Source: Glebionis coronaria
Taxonomy: Eukaryota; Streptophyta; Magnoliopsida; Asterales; Asteraceae
Reading direction: 5' to 3'
DNA length: 64,000 nucleotides
Assembly: GCA_025667525.1 (NCBI GenBank)
Contig: CM046881.1
Span: 27,105,580 to 27,169,579 of the forward strand
Part shown: positions 1 through 13,500 of the stretch, in pieces
Position numbering within the stretch: position 1 is the first letter of the stretch
How the letters are laid out: each line of letters begins with the position of its first letter
Position numbers and translations under genes: made by a program
The notes under the pieces: model-generated
Database searches by the model: none
What the model was told of the DNA's origin: nothing
Seen by the model: the letters and a program-made list of their open reading frames with translations, nothing else

Positions 1-210
1 ACTTCCGAACCAAGAAGTTCCGGATCAAGCCAAAAGTTCCGAACCAAGAACTTCCGAATCAAGAAGTTCCGGATCAAGCCAAAGTTCCGAACCAAGAACT
101 TCCGAGTCAAGAAGTTCCGGATCAAGCCAAAAGTTCCGAATCAAGGTAATTCCAAGCCAAATTTTCCGAATCAAACTTCCGAATCAACAAAAAGTTCCGA
201 ATCAAGGGTT
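1..210 (+). repeat. Leader array of TTCCG(A/G)AtCAAG motifs before gag
   Basis: About 12 TTCCG cores are present, mostly as TTCCGGATCAAG, TTCCGAATCAAG or TTCCGAACCAAG. They are grouped in a higher-order unit of about 48 bp repeated roughly three times. The array is cut by the window edge. It lies directly upstream of the gag start at 343. Confidence 0.9.
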
Positions 211-342
211 ATTTTGCTTGTTTTTCGACGATTTTTTAGAGGATTTAATCTTGGTTTCTTACAACAAAAACACAACACAATTCACAAGCTTTACTTCACT
301 GCTCGATCAACCGATAATCTTTGTCTCTTTGAAGTTAACAAA

Positions 343-3060
343 ATGAATCCGAATTCAGTAATGCCTCAGATGACATCACTTACGGATATTTCCGTCATTA
401 CGGGAACGGATAATTGCCCGCCAATGCTCATCAAAGAAGTTTTTGAAGCATGGCAAGGCCGGATGATGTCTTATCTTAAGGGAAAACCGGTTTATGGGAG
501 GCTTATGGTTAAGTCAATTTTAAATGGTCCACTTGACTATGGTACCATAGTGGTCAACAATGTGACTCGACCAAGAGAATTTGAAGAACTTACACCAGCC
601 CAACAACTTGTTGCCGATGCAGACGAGAAAGCTCTTCAAACAATTCTCCAAGCTCTTCCCCATGACATCTATAGGATGGTAAGTCAGTATACAGTGGCAA
701 AGGATTTATGGGAACGTCTTAAGGTGTTGCTACAAGGTACGTCTCTCACCAAGCAGGAAAGGGAATGTCAGTTGTATGACCTGTTTGACAGATTCACTTA
801 CAACCCAGGGGAAACGCTTCACGATTATTACTTCAGATTCACCACACTCATGAATGATCTGAATGTATACAATCTGGTGATTGCTCCATTCCAGGTTAAC
901 ACCAAATTCTTGAATACTTTACCTCAAGCTGAATGGGGTGAGTATATTACCGACGTTAAGTTAACCAGGGATCTGCATAAGTGCAATTTGGATCAACTAT
1001 ATGCTTTTCTTCAGCAACATGAGAAACATGTGATCATGCACCGTTCTCCACGAGGTATGTACCCTGATTCATTAGCTTTGATGGCGAATCAACCAAGCTT
1101 GTCTCACAACAACACTCCTTATATTTTGGGACATCAAGCCTATCATTCATCACCTTACATGACACCAGCCTTTCCCCAATACTCGATTTTACCACAACCA
1201 CCCACCTCACATCAGCAACAATATCGGTTCAGTGCACCTTCATCACAATATGCTACACAACCTCACCCAGCAAATGTTGCACCTTATGCTCAATCTTCAT
1301 ATTCATCTTATCAAGAGAATGCAGCATATCCAACAAGCTACCCTGATCAAATGAGTATTCCTTCTAGTGATTATGCAGCTCAAGACCAAGCAATGTACTG
1401 TGATGATGAGGAAGTCCCCGTTCCTGTATTCAAACAAGGTGCTGATCCAGTTGAAGTGTTAACCACTATGTCTGCCTATCTCACAAGGACTTTAAGCAAG
1501 CGAGGATTTAGGGGATCAGCTCCTACCAACAATCAGTTAAGGAATTCATCCAATTCTTGCCAACAAGCTACTATTGAGTATGGCAGGGTAATGGTTCAGC
1601 CTATTCAACCATATCAGGGGAGACCTTCCACATCTACTACCAATGCTCGCACGGTCAATCAGGCTCCAATGGTCAATCCTGCTCCACGGGCTAATTCCAC
1701 GGGCAAGTTGCGAATGATTACATGCTACAACTGCAAGGAAGAGGGTCACATGTCCAGAGATTGTAAGAAACCCAAGAGGAGAAGGGATGGACAATGGTTT
1801 GCAGAAAAGATCTATCTGGTGAATGCTCAAGCACAAGGAAGGGAACTTGATGAAGAGGAGCTTGCATTTCTTGCTGATCCAGGGATTGCTGAACAAGACA
1901 CGGTCACCACACAGAATGCAGCATACCAAGCAGATGATCTCGATGCGTATGACTCAGACTGTGATGACTTTCAATCTGCAAAGGCTGCTCTCATGGCAAC
2001 TATCTCCAGCTTAGGGCCTGAAAAGAGATCAGAGGTACTTATTAATACCACCGATAATACCACTGATGCTAGTATTCAACCACATCAAGTTGTGCAAGAG
2101 AGTGCTGATTCGAATGAATCTTCGGTGGTGAGTCTTTCAAACGAGGAGACAAACAATGATAGCAATATCAATGTGAGTCCCCAGACTTTGAGTGAATCAC
2201 AACCGGGACCCATTTCGCATACGCCTACTCCTGCTCAACAAGATTTGGTCATGGTTCCTGCTACATTACTTAGCCAAATGAATGATGCACTCTTAGAAAC
2301 CTTAGCTAAGAATAAGAATTTGTCTGATGAGCTTGCCTTAAGCAATGAGAAAGTTCAAACCTTGGAACTAGTGCCTTCGTCTAGTGTTCTAACTAATCCC
2401 GAATATGATCACTTTAGAAACAAACAAATGGGTCACTTGCAAGAAATAGAAAACTTAAGAGCAAATCTGTCTAATGAACTTCAACAAAAGGAGTTAGTGG
2501 TCACTAATTTTCAAAAACTTCGAACGGATTTTGAATCACTAGAGTCTAAGAAGAATGAAATGGAGATTAATGCCACTAATAAGATTAGAAGTCTAGATTA
2601 CTTGCTGTTAAGACAATACGCTGCTTCTCAACTAGTTCACTTATTTGATGCTTCGTTTAGAGAGTTTAACTTATCACGTCTAAAAGGCCTTCCCCCTAAT
2701 CCACGATATGCAAAACAAGCTTTAAGACATAGTCCTAGACTTTATAATGCAACTCAATTAGGATTGGCTTTAGACCCGATTGTTTTTCCCGATGATCGAA
2801 CAAGTAAGGATCTAGTTGATGAGGATCGGTCATACAATTCTGCAAAATATCCTGAGTGTGATTATTTTAAATTGAATAAGGAGCTTGCAAAAACGGATTT
2901 TAGAATTCGCTTCCATATGGACAAAGATCTCATAACAGCATCGACCTACATATTAGATGAAGAAAACCCTAGTACAATTCCTACACTTGTCAATATGGAA
3001 GGTCCTAAGGAAATTCCAAAGGATCTTCCACCGGTTAGCACTGTATGGTTAAACTTGTAA
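343..3060 (+). pseudogene. Element A gag, capsid and zinc knuckle plus start of linker
   Basis: The capsid/nucleocapsid protein packages retrotransposon RNA in cytoplasmic particles. The start chosen is the ATG at 343 (context aacaaaATG), although the frame is open from 214. The N-terminal half has the Copia gag fold signature (YDLFDRFTYNPGETLHDYY, LNTLPQAEW). A glutamine/proline/serine-rich spacer follows. A canonical CCHC knuckle (CYNCKEEGHMSRDC) lies near position 1727. After it come an acidic stretch and a coiled-coil region (LSDELALSNEKVQTLELV). A TAA at 3058-3060 ends the frame, but the same frame continues without shift to 4572. The break could be decay or a suppressed stop; nothing in the sequence decides. 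Confidence 0.85.
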
Positions 3061-5142
3061 GAGATTAATCAATACTTTACTAATTTTGACAAGGTCATTT
3101 TGGATTGTACGACTTCAAATGGCTTAAATGCCGGAGAATGGGCTTTCGAACATATGAACGAGGTGTTTAAAAATGAGATCAATCCGTTTGTCGAAAGTCT
3201 AAAAGGAACTTTTGCATCTCTTAAGGAAAATCTTGTGTTTGAAATTGGTGAAGTTCAAAAAGTGTTTTATGAAATGGACACCGCTTACGAACTACAACTA
3301 ATTGAAAAAGAAAAGATTTTAACCGAATATGACCGATTCTTGTCTGCAGTAATCTCGTGTGATGTGCTTACTACTGTAAATGTTAATTATTCGAATGAGC
3401 TTACATCCGCTATGATTAATTGTGATGATGTGCATAAATGTGATGATGTTTGTAATCTCTCTGTAAATGTTGCTGATATTGTTAATGAGGTAGATAATCA
3501 TTCTTGTCACGAATCTAACGCTGAGTTTTTAAAGCTACAAGATTCTTACAATTTACTTTCAAAATGCTTTAATCAACTAGAACAACATTGTATATCTTTA
3601 GAATTAAAACAACAAACTCAAAATGAGGATCTTTTGATATCAAATGGTTGTGAAAACGGTGTTGAGACTAGTGACAAGATGATTGCAATTGTTAAGACAT
3701 TAGAGGAAGAAATCATGAGATTGAAGAGAGAGGTATCATCAAAGGAAACATTAAAATTGGAACTAGAGGCTGCAGAGTCTAAAAACCAAGTCTTAGAAAT
3801 TAGACTTTCGTCTGTTCTAGGGGAGATGGATCGGACAAGACAGGGATTATCCGCTCTTTATGGTTCACTAGAAGAACGCTTCGCTTTTAATGCGGCACAG
3901 CAACAATCTTATGTTGAACAACTGAACCAAAAGTGCGAAGAGATCTCTGATTTGAACATCCTGCTCATAGACAAAAATATGGTTTTGGCTGAGTTAAAGG
4001 AGACACTTCTTCTCACCCGACAAGAAGTTGTTGATAACTTAGCTACTGACTCTGCACCGTCCACTAGTGCTCCAACAACCAAGTCAGTAGTGCTTTATAA
4101 GAATCCGCTTCATAAGAGAAACCCGGTTATCTATGATGATTATATGAGGAATGCCATTAAGCATGTCGATCTTCTTAGGGATATTTTAGACGATCTTTAT
4201 GCCTTAGATCCCTCAAGTAGCGACTATTATTCGGCTCATGAATATATTAAGCGAGTTCAATATTGCTTGGCATATTTGCAATACATAGGTACACCAGGTT
4301 CGGCACTACTTAATAATAGGCCCATTGCTGTCACTCCATTTAATAAGACTCCAGGAGCGAAACCGTCATTGGCACAATCAAGTAAGACACCTTTAAAATC
4401 TGTTGCTAATGTTCCCACTTTGCCTTCTACAGGATTAAAAGAGACTACTAAGGCTAAAGGATCGCCACTCAAGAAAGATAAGATCAAGCCCTCTACTAGT
4501 AGTGCCACAAAGAAGAAAGTAGAAGTTCACAATAGGAATGCTAGTTCAGTTTTAAATAAAGAATCATGTTAAGACTAAAAGCTCTGCGCCTGTGCAGCAG
4601 CCTAAACCATTCATGAATTCTGATTTAAATTGTTGGAATTGTAATGAATGTATGTTTTCCCAACGTCATGATTTGTGTCTGATTGATCACGTTAATGAAA
4701 TGAATGCTATTAAGAATGGTCTTGAATGGAAGCCAACGGGTAGAACTCGTGCCCAAGTTGGCTGGCAATGGCGTCCCACTTGTAGGACCTTTACATTAGA
4801 TGGAAAAATGTGCCCTTTAACTAGGAATGCATCCATTGAGGTTAGGTCTGAGTGTCCTTTAGTTAGGAACACTCGCACTCAAGTATGGAAACAGCGCCCT
4901 TTAATTAGGTCAGCCCCCACTATAGTGCCTATCAGTGAAGAAATACCTCAGGATTTAAGCCAACTAGAATCTACACCACCTATTAAGAAGAAGAAGGCTA
5001 GGAAATCTAAGAAACCTAGAGTTAGCAAATCTAAGATTATTAAATCTGTACCTGCTAATAACAAGGAACACTCAGATTCCGATACCTCTACATTGTCTTT
5101 GTGTGGTGATATTTTCAGGTGGTCTAAATCATCCTGTGGTAT
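3061..5142 (+). pseudogene. Element A gag-pol linker, coiled coil, two frame changes
   Basis: This stretch joins gag to protease. The first part (to 4572) is in the gag frame and predicts long heptad-rich helices, for example around VKTLEEEIMRLKREVSSKE. The frame then shifts by one near 4558-4562, and a lysine-rich, Trp/Cys-dotted region runs in the second frame to 5170. The frame shifts back between about 5130 and 5143, just before the protease motif, where ATTTGG occurs next to the junction. Such long gag-to-protease linkers are typical of Asteraceae Sirevirus-like elements. The function of the linker is unknown. Confidence 0.7.
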
Positions 5143-8100
5143 TTGGACTCCGGTTGTTCAAAACATATGACCGGAAATCGCTCGATGCTCCGAAATTTCG
5201 TCAGCAAGTTTCTTGGTACGGTTAAATTCGGGAATGATCATATAGCAAAGATTATGGGGTATGGTGAATATCAGATTGGAAACGTGACGATTTCAAGGGT
5301 ATACTATGTAGAAGGTCTTGGTCATAACTTATTCTCAGTAGGACAGTTTTGTGATTCCAACCTTGAGGTTGCTTTTCGACAACACACTTGTTTCATCCGC
5401 AACTTGGAAGGAAAAGATTTGTTGAAGGGATCTCGTGGTGCAAATCTCTATACCTTGTCCTTACAAGACATGATGGTCGCCTCTCCAGTATGTCTTCTCT
5501 CTAAAGCATCTAAGACCAAGTCATGGTTATGGCATCGCAGATTATCTCATCTTAACTTTGATGCTATTAATCATCTGGCTAAAAACGATTTAGTTCGTGG
5601 TCTTCCAAAGCTTAAATTTCACAAGGACCATTTATGTTCCGCGTGTTCAAGGGGGAAAAGTACCAAGAAATCTTACAAGCCCAAAGCTGAAGACACCAAT
5701 CAAGAAAAACTTCATCTTTTGCATATGGATCTTTGTGGGCCGATGAGAACTGAAAGTGTGAGCGGTAAGAAATTCATTCTGGTAATTGTGGATGATTTCT
5801 CCAGGTTTACATGGGTTAGATTTCTACGTACAAAGGATGAAGCACCGAAGGCTATCATCACTTTTCTGAAATTCATTCAGGTACGTTTGAATACCACTAT
5901 CCGCCGTATTCGTACAGACAATGGTACAGAGTTCGTCAACCAGACTCTTCGTGATTATTATGAAGGAGTTGGTATATCAGATGAAACATCCGCTGCACGC
6001 ACTCCACAACAAAACGGTGTCGTTAAAAGACGGAATCGTACACTTATGGAAGCTGCTAGGACCATGCTTATTTATGCGAACGCTCCATTGTTCTTGTGGG
6101 CAGAGGCTATTTCTACTGCATGTTTCACCCAAAATCGTTCTATCCTTCGGAAACGCCATGGAAAAACACCTTATGAGCTTTTACATGACCGTAAACCCGA
6201 TGTTTCATTTTTCCATGTGTTTGGTGCTCTTTGTTATCCAAACATCAATAGTGAGAACTTGGGTAAGCTTCAACCGAAAGCCGATATAGGTATTTTCATT
6301 GGTTACTCACCGTCCAAAAGAGCATACCGAATCTATAACCGTCGTCTTGGCAAGATTGTAGAAACTATGGACGCAGATTTCGACGAGCTAACAGCGATGG
6401 CTTCTGAGCAACACAGCTCTGAACCCGCGCTTCATGAGATGGGAACCGGTGCTATAAGTTCCGGATTAGTTCCCAACAATCCTACTTCTACATCATTTTT
6501 ACCACCAACAAGGCCTGAGTGGGATAAACTGTTTCAACCGTTGTTTGATGAATTCTTCGATCCCCCGACTGATGAAGTTCCAGCACCTGTAGTAATTGCT
6601 CCAATTCCTGAAGAGGTTGCTCAAGCTAATGAACCTTTATCAAATGCATCTACAATTCACATTGAACCGGATGCACCTTCACCAAGTGATTCTCAAACTT
6701 CACCTGAATCGTCACCCCTACTTGTGCCTAATGATGTGGAAGAGGATTCTATTGATCATGACTTGGAATATGCTCACTTGCAAGAGCTTCCTTTCTTTGG
6801 TGTAGCGATTCCTGAAAACCCTTCAGCCGCGTCTACCTCAGAAGAAGCTCCTTCTATTGTTCACTCCAGACCACCTAGGATTGAAAACCATAGCACTAAA
6901 TGGACAAAAGATCACCCAATTAGGAATGTTATTGGAGATCTAGATCGACCAGTCTCTACACGCCATCAATTACAAGAGAATGCACTCTATTGTTACTTTG
7001 ATGCATTTCTCTCTGAAGTTGAACCCAAAAATTGGCAGCAGGCTATGACCCAATCATCTTGGATTGAAGCTATGCAGGAGGAACTAAACGAATTCCAACG
7101 ACTTGAAGTATGGGAATTGGTTCCTCTCCCTGACAAGGTTAACATCCTTACTTTGTTATGGGTTTATAAGGTTAAACTTGATGAGATGGGTGCGGTATTG
7201 AAGAATAAAGCTAGATTGGTTGCTAGAGGATATAAACAAGCCTTGGGTATAGACTTTGAAGAATCTTTTGCTCCTGTGGCTAGATTGGAGGCGATTAGAC
7301 TTTTCCTTGCGTATGCTGCTCATATGAATATGATCGTCTATCAAATGGATGTGAAGACGGCATTTTTGAACGGTGAACTAAGGGAAGAAGTTTATGTTAG
7401 TCAGCCGGATGGGTTCGTCAGTACGGAGTTTCCTAATCATGTGTACAAGCTTAAGAAGGCTCTCTACGGGTTGAAACAAGCTCCACGTGCGTGGTATGAT
7501 CTCCTGTCAACATATCTCATTTCGGAAGGCTTCTCCAAAGGCAAGGTGGACCCTACTTTATTCACTCTCAAGGAAGGCAACGACATGATTCTGGTACAAA
7601 TTTATGTTGATGATATAATATTTGCTGCCACTAACATAGAATTGTCAAATCGTTTTGAGAAGATAATGTCCACACGCTTTCAGATGTCGATGATGGGAAA
7701 AATTTCATTTTTCTTAGGATTACAGATTTCTCAAAATCCCAGAGGCATCTTTATTAATCAATCCAAATATGCTCTAGAATCTCTTAAGAAATATAACTTT
7801 GAGAATTGTGACCCCGTGGACACTCCAATGGTGGAGAAATCCAAGTTAGATGAAGATAGGAATGGGACTATTGTCGATCCAAAACTTTACCGTGGGATGA
7901 TCGGCACCCTTCTATATCTGACTGCTAGCAGGCCTGATTTGCAATTTGCTGTATGCATGTGTGCCCGGTATCAGGCTCGGCCTACCGAAAAGCACCTACA
8001 TGTTGTGAAAAGGATCTTTCGGTATCTAAAAGGAACACTTCATCGTGGTCTATGGTATCCGAAAGATTCCTCGATTGCTTTAATATCATACGCAGATGCC

Positions 8101-8586
8101 GATCATGCTGGATGTCAAGACACGAGGCGTAGCACTTCTGGATCTGTGCAACTCCTTGGAGATAGATTGATCAGTTGGTCTTCAAAAAGGCAGAAAAGCG
8201 CTGCAATATCAAGCACGGAGGCTGAATACATCGCCATGTCCGGTTGTTGTGCTCAAGTCCTTTGGATGAGATAACAATTAACTGACTACGGTTTGGGATT
8301 CAACAAAATCCCGATGTATTGTGACAACAAGAGCGCCATTGCCCTTTGCTGCAACTATGTTCAACACTCCCGGGCCAAGCACATAGATATTCGCTACCAT
8401 TTCATTAAGGAGCATGTGGAGAACGGAGTGATCGAGCTGTATTTTGTCACTACTGAGTACCAGCTGGCGGATATGTTCACCAAAGCATTAGATCGAGGAC
8501 GAATTGAGTTTTTGATCGACAAGCTTGGCATGAAATCATTCACTCCAACGACGCTCAAAGAGTTGGCAGAAGAATCAGCTGAATAG
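5143..8586 (+). pseudogene. Element A pol: protease, integrase, reverse transcriptase, RNase H
   Basis: The protease active site [11 protein letters not shown] opens the segment. The integrase zinc domain ([10 protein letters not shown] ... CSACSRG) begins near residue 128. The catalytic core has HMDLCGPM near residue 194 and RTDNGTEF near 258. At the third acidic position, exactly 35 residues after the second Asp, the codon at 6025-6027 gives Lys ([10 protein letters not shown]), so the catalytic Glu is missing. Reverse transcriptase carries YVDD at residues 821-824. RNase H begins near [12 protein letters not shown] at 8272-8274 interrupts RNase H in frame, and the rest ([21 protein letters not shown], then ADMFTKAL) continues to the stop at 8584-8586. 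Confidence 0.9.
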
Positions 8587-9880
8587 TCGTGGTAAACTAT
8601 TCAGAGTATCCTTTTGTTCGTGATCATGTATATTATCGTAAATATATAAACAACAAAAGAAAAATACAAAAATATAAAACCAACAAAAATCATAAAAAAT
8701 ATAAAACCTAGAAAAACCATAAAAATTATAAAATCAAGAAAAACCAAAAATATTTTTCGTTTTTAAAACGGGCATGTCTTTTAGTACGGTAATATTTACG
8801 GCCTTAGAAATGTCGATTAATATTGACACGGTGCCATAAATAGAGTCCGTATAAACGTTGTACATTTTTAAAACATGCCCATTATGGCTTGTAGTTATTT
8901 CTGACTGCAACCCGGTTTTCATATTAAAGCCACGTATTTCCTTGGAAAACGTTGGCTCAGAACGGGAATTAATTTTCTCGGGCGTGATTTACAAGCCAAA
9001 TCATGCAAAGGGATCAAGTTTACTTTACAACTTGGTCTAACACGAATTTGTGTACGTCTCAGTGCATTAATTTGTTAAAATAAGAGAAATCTTATTGACA
9101 CCACGAATCAAATTTTTTCAAGATAAAAATTGGAAATGCTTTCATCAATATTTGACTCTTTAAACAATGACTACAGCTCTTTAAATAGAAAACGGGTCAT
9201 CGTTTAAGGGGGAGAAAATAGTAAAATCATCTTCGTCATTAAATTGATTTTCAAAAGTGATTGTGAAAATTAAGGGCTACATGGTAATTGAGTGGTTTTG
9301 CTTTAGAATACGACTTGTGTTCGTTCTAAGTGATAGGCATTGCTTTTAGATATTGGAGATATGCTAATAGATTGCGTTTGCTAAGTTGTGTGTAAGTTAA
9401 ACAAGGATTAAGTGAATTAAAAAAGTTAGAAACAAAAAGGATAAGGAGTGAAATTGGAGGGACTAAAGGTGATATTTATTGGAACTAGTCAAAAAATTGA
9501 CCTAAGTCAAAACTAAACCACCCCGCCTCACTTTCTTTTCACTGTATCTTCATCACTTTGCCGCCATTGTTGAATAATCACACACACACGCTCTAAAAAT
9601 CATTCGCTTATTCATCCATCCGTTCCTTTCATTCAAGTAAAAAGGTAATTACATCAACGTTTAAACTTCTAATTCATATTATTCATCCTGTAATTCTGTT
9701 AAAATTACTCAAATAATCAGTTTAAATCAAATTAGGGTTTATGATTAATTTAGGGTTAATTAACTAAGGATTATTGGTGGGTTTTGTGCGGATTAGCATG
9801 ATATGATGTTTAAATGCCTTAGATTGCCTTAGAAATTCACACACGCGAATAGATTAATCATCATAAGCTGTGTTGTTGAT
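8587..9880 (+). other. Spacer between pol and accessory ORF; possible second promoter and leader
   Basis: No gene is seen. The stretch is AT-rich and contains a purine tract TTAAGGGGGAG at 9204-9214. From about 9520 the sequence turns pyrimidine-rich (CTCACTTTCTTTTCACTG), resembling a plant transcription-start region. A good splice donor (AAAG|GTAATT, 9645) pairs in principle with an acceptor (TTAAGCAG, ending 10566) six bases before the accessory start codon. The second array would lie inside that intron. Confidence 0.4.
9204..9214 (+). promoter_or_regulatory. Internal polypurine tract-like TTAAGGGGGAG
   Basis: Identical 11-mer to those at 14718-14728 and 14923-14933. It lies far from the LTR, so a role in plus-strand priming is only possible. 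Confidence 0.4.
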
Positions 9881-10430
9881 GTTCCGGATGAACAAGGATA
9901 AGAACTTCCGAATGAAGGATTTTTTCTGAAAAACTTCCGAATGAGGAAGTTCCGAATGAAGGACTTCCGAATGAAGGAAGTTCCGAATGAAGAACTTCCG
10001 AATGAAGAAGTTCCGAATGAAGAACTTTCGGATGAAGGAAGTTCCGAATGAAGAACTTCCGAATGAAGGAAGTTCCGAATGAAGAACTTCCGGATGAAGG
10101 AAGTTCCGAATGAAGAACTTCCGAATGAAGGAAGTTCCGAATGAAGAACTTCCGGATGAAGGAAGTTCCGAATGAAGGAATGTTCCGGATGAAGGAAGTT
10201 CCGAATGAAGAACTTCCGGATGAAGGAAGTTCCAAATGAAGAACTTTCGGATGAAGGATGTTCCGAATGAAGGAATGTTCCGGATGAAGGAAGTTCCGAA
10301 TGAAGAACTTCCGGATGAAGGAAGTTCCGAATGAAGAACTTCCGGATGAAGGAAGTTCCTGATGAAGAACTTCCGGATGAAGGAAGTTCCGGATGAAGAT
10401 GTTCCGAATGAGGAAAAGTTCCGGATGAAG
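9881..10430 (+). repeat. Second array: TTCCG(A/G)ATGAAG, about 34 copies
   Basis: Units of about 14-18 bp alternate as TTCCGAATGAAG and TTCCGGATGAAG with variable joints (GAAC, GAAG). A few copies are mutated to TTTCGG, TTCCAA or TTCCTG. The array lies just upstream of the accessory start codon at 10572, as the first array lies upstream of gag. It creates long meaningless open frames on the - strand. Confidence 0.92.
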
Positions 10431-10571
10431 AGTTGTTTGATTATTATTGTTTGCATGTTATATGTACTTGTTGTTTTATGTTATGAAATGTGTTATGCTT
10501 AGAAGTAAGAATGATATATATCTATATGTTTTTGTGCATCAACCTTTCATGTCTTATCTTAAGCAGATACA

Positions 10572-13500
10572 ATGACTAATCCAACAGTACAAGCAATCCA
10601 AGACTCTAGAGAAGCCGATATTGCTAAAGCACGAACCCTTAAGTTTATACCCAACAATTACCGGCTGAAGCAAGTCTCAAAATCCACTCACCATGGTTTT
10701 AAGGTCGCCATAGCCATCCTCGATAACTCTCATTTCAAGAACGCCCTTAGGAGTAGTGCCTCGGTGCCTTATGAGTATATGTATGAATTTTGGGCTACCA
10801 AGGAAATCACTTCAAACAAGATCACCTTCACCATCGACAACAAGCAGCAGACACTCACAGTTTCAGACTTCCGTAAGATTCTTGGTATACGGGATACACC
10901 CAAAGGTATGTCATTCTCGAGGGATCCTACTAAAGATGAACTCGTGGAGTTATTTGACGCACTTGGATGTCCGGAAATACGAGTTGCGTCTGAGTTTACC
11001 ACTGCTAAGGTAGGACAACCTTGGAGAGCATTGATGGGTATTCTCAGTAAATGTCTTACACCAAAAACGAGTGGCCATGATGCTCTGCGTAGTCCTATAA
11101 TAAACCTGTTCTATGGCATGTACAAAGCTGCAAATGCAGATTATGCATTGTTGATATGGGAAGAATTCACCTTTCAACTCTTCTATAACAAGAAGCTGAA
11201 GACAAACTTCTTTCCTTATCCTCGGTTTATCAAGCTTATCATTAATTATTTTATGAAGAATGATGCTACTATTGATAGGCGTGCAGCAAGTCGCTATCAC
11301 ACTGAAGAAGCTGATGATACTGTGGATCTGAGGCATGAAGGACCGTCTATTGGTGTAATTCCGGGTCCTATTCCTGATTACCTTCTGTCTGAGAAAATCA
11401 AAGGTTCTGCTGATTACAAGCTACTGCAAATAGAAATCAAGAAGCTGAAAGCAAACCTTCAGACTGGAGAAGACTCGTCTACAATGGTTAAGAGTAAAGG
11501 TAAACGCAAACAACCAGCTGCGTTACCTGAACCCGAAACCAAGAAGAAGAAGAAGACAGAGGGTAAGAAGGGAAAGGGTAAGGCTGATGAGATGCGTCTA
11601 CGTGACGAAGAAGACGTTGTTGATCCTACTCTTGATAAAACTGAGAAACAAATGATGAAGATAGCCATTCAAAGGAGTAGGAAAGATACTGGCGGTAGTG
11701 GTTCAGGTGCAAGGGTAGATGTTGAGGATGAGTACGTGGAACCAGATGATGTTGATGAGTTTGGGTCACCTGAACATTATTCCACTTCGAAGGAGCCATC
11801 AATCCCTATTTCAGCAAGTGTGGAAAAGGAGTCTGTTGCTCCTACGATCATGGTGTCAACCCAACCTTTGGCAACTCAACCTCCACCAATACAACCCTTA
11901 CCAACCAGACCGGCTTCAACACCATTTCTTCCACCACCGATAATTCCCATCCTTAGTACCGCAGTAACAACCGAGGCTCTCCAATCAACCCAGAGCAGCT
12001 TTGCAACATCTACAATGGCTGCATTGGTGATGGCCGAACTGTTGGATAAACATGTGGATACTCACAAACGAGAAATGGATGAACTTCGCCAAGAGTTACA
12101 AAGACGAGCTCAAAGTGAAGAAGCATCTAGGAAAGCTCAAGAGGAGATGATTGCTAGGTTCGCTGCAGATATGGAGTTGACTCGAAAAGCACATGCAGAA
12201 GAACTAGCTCGGGTTAAGCAGGCTGAGGCTGATAAGCATGCTGCACGTATCACCAGACTTCAAGCGATGAGGGATAAATACAAAGAGCAAAAAGAAGCAC
12301 TTGAAGCCTCTGTGAAAGAAAGAGTGCAAGAATCCGTTGAATCCATTGGGCCTAAACTGCGTGATGAATTGAAGACGTTAGCAGCTGATAACTTGTTGAT
12401 CAAGTCATCCAATCCTTCAGAATCCGCCTACAAGATTGCTTATGACTTGACGGATTTTGAATTGAAGAAGATCCTTAAGGCTCGTATGGTGGAACTTGGA
12501 TCGTTTGATAAGTCTAGGATTCAACGGGCTCTATACAAATCCCTGAATGATGCTATCATGGAGGATGATAGGTTATTCAAAACGTTTTGAAGTGTGGTAC
12601 CTTATCACATTCTACCTGAAGAAGAAAGGGAAGAAAGTGAGCAGGAAGAGGGTACTGGTGAAGAGGAAGAGGAAGAAGAAGGAGAAGAAGAGGAAAAGGA
12701 TGACGATGATGGTGATGATGAGGATAAGGATGAGGATGATGATGACGAGGATGAGGATGATGATGATGGCGATGATGGTGGTGATGGGAATGAGAAGAAT
12801 GCTAGGGGTAGTAACGGGGATGACAATCAGGATGATGATGGGGGTGAACAGCCTAAAGAGGGAGACAAGGTTACCAGCTCCAAGAAAACTGCTAAGACTG
12901 GAACCAAGTCCAAGAAAGATGCAGCGCAGAAGGACAAATCAACATCATCGGAATCAAGACGAACTAAGTGGCGCCACGATGTGAATGCCACTACAGCGTC
13001 ATCGGTTCCCGGTACCTCTATCGCTGTATCTTTACCTATTACCACTAACCCCATTAGTTCTGTTGTTGTTGCTCCTGTGATTGCAGAATCAGTAACGGAA
13101 CCCGAAGCTGCACAACACTCACCAGTTCACGACACTGCCGAAATGCCTGAAACTGAACCAACAGATGTTCGCACTTCTACTCCTCTACAACAAGCACAAC
13201 AATCTACGGTTCCTGAACCAAGCACACGAGACTGGGCAGACACGTTGGAGATAGACGAGACTGCACCACCACAGGCTTGGATCACGGCAGCAGCACAATA
13301 TGATCCGATCACAGACGCTGACAAAGATGTGTTGTATCTCTGTATCCGAAGTCTGATTGACTTATGTGCATTTTTTGCTCATGAGTATAAGACTTCGGTT
13401 ACTCCATCCTTGGTGAAGAAAGCGCTGAAAGATAAGAGACTGCGTGCCAAAACCCGATTAACCCGAATGGAGTTCGAGTACTATGCCGATGAGATCCTGA

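Noticed and set aside
9854..10456. Long - strand open frame of about 200 residues with repeating SFGTSFIRKFF-like units
   Set aside because: It is the translation of the tandem array at 9881-10430; two overlapping frames show the same pattern, so it is a repeat artefact.
12605..12826. - strand frame of almost pure serine
   Set aside because: It is the antisense of the Glu/Asp run in the accessory protein.
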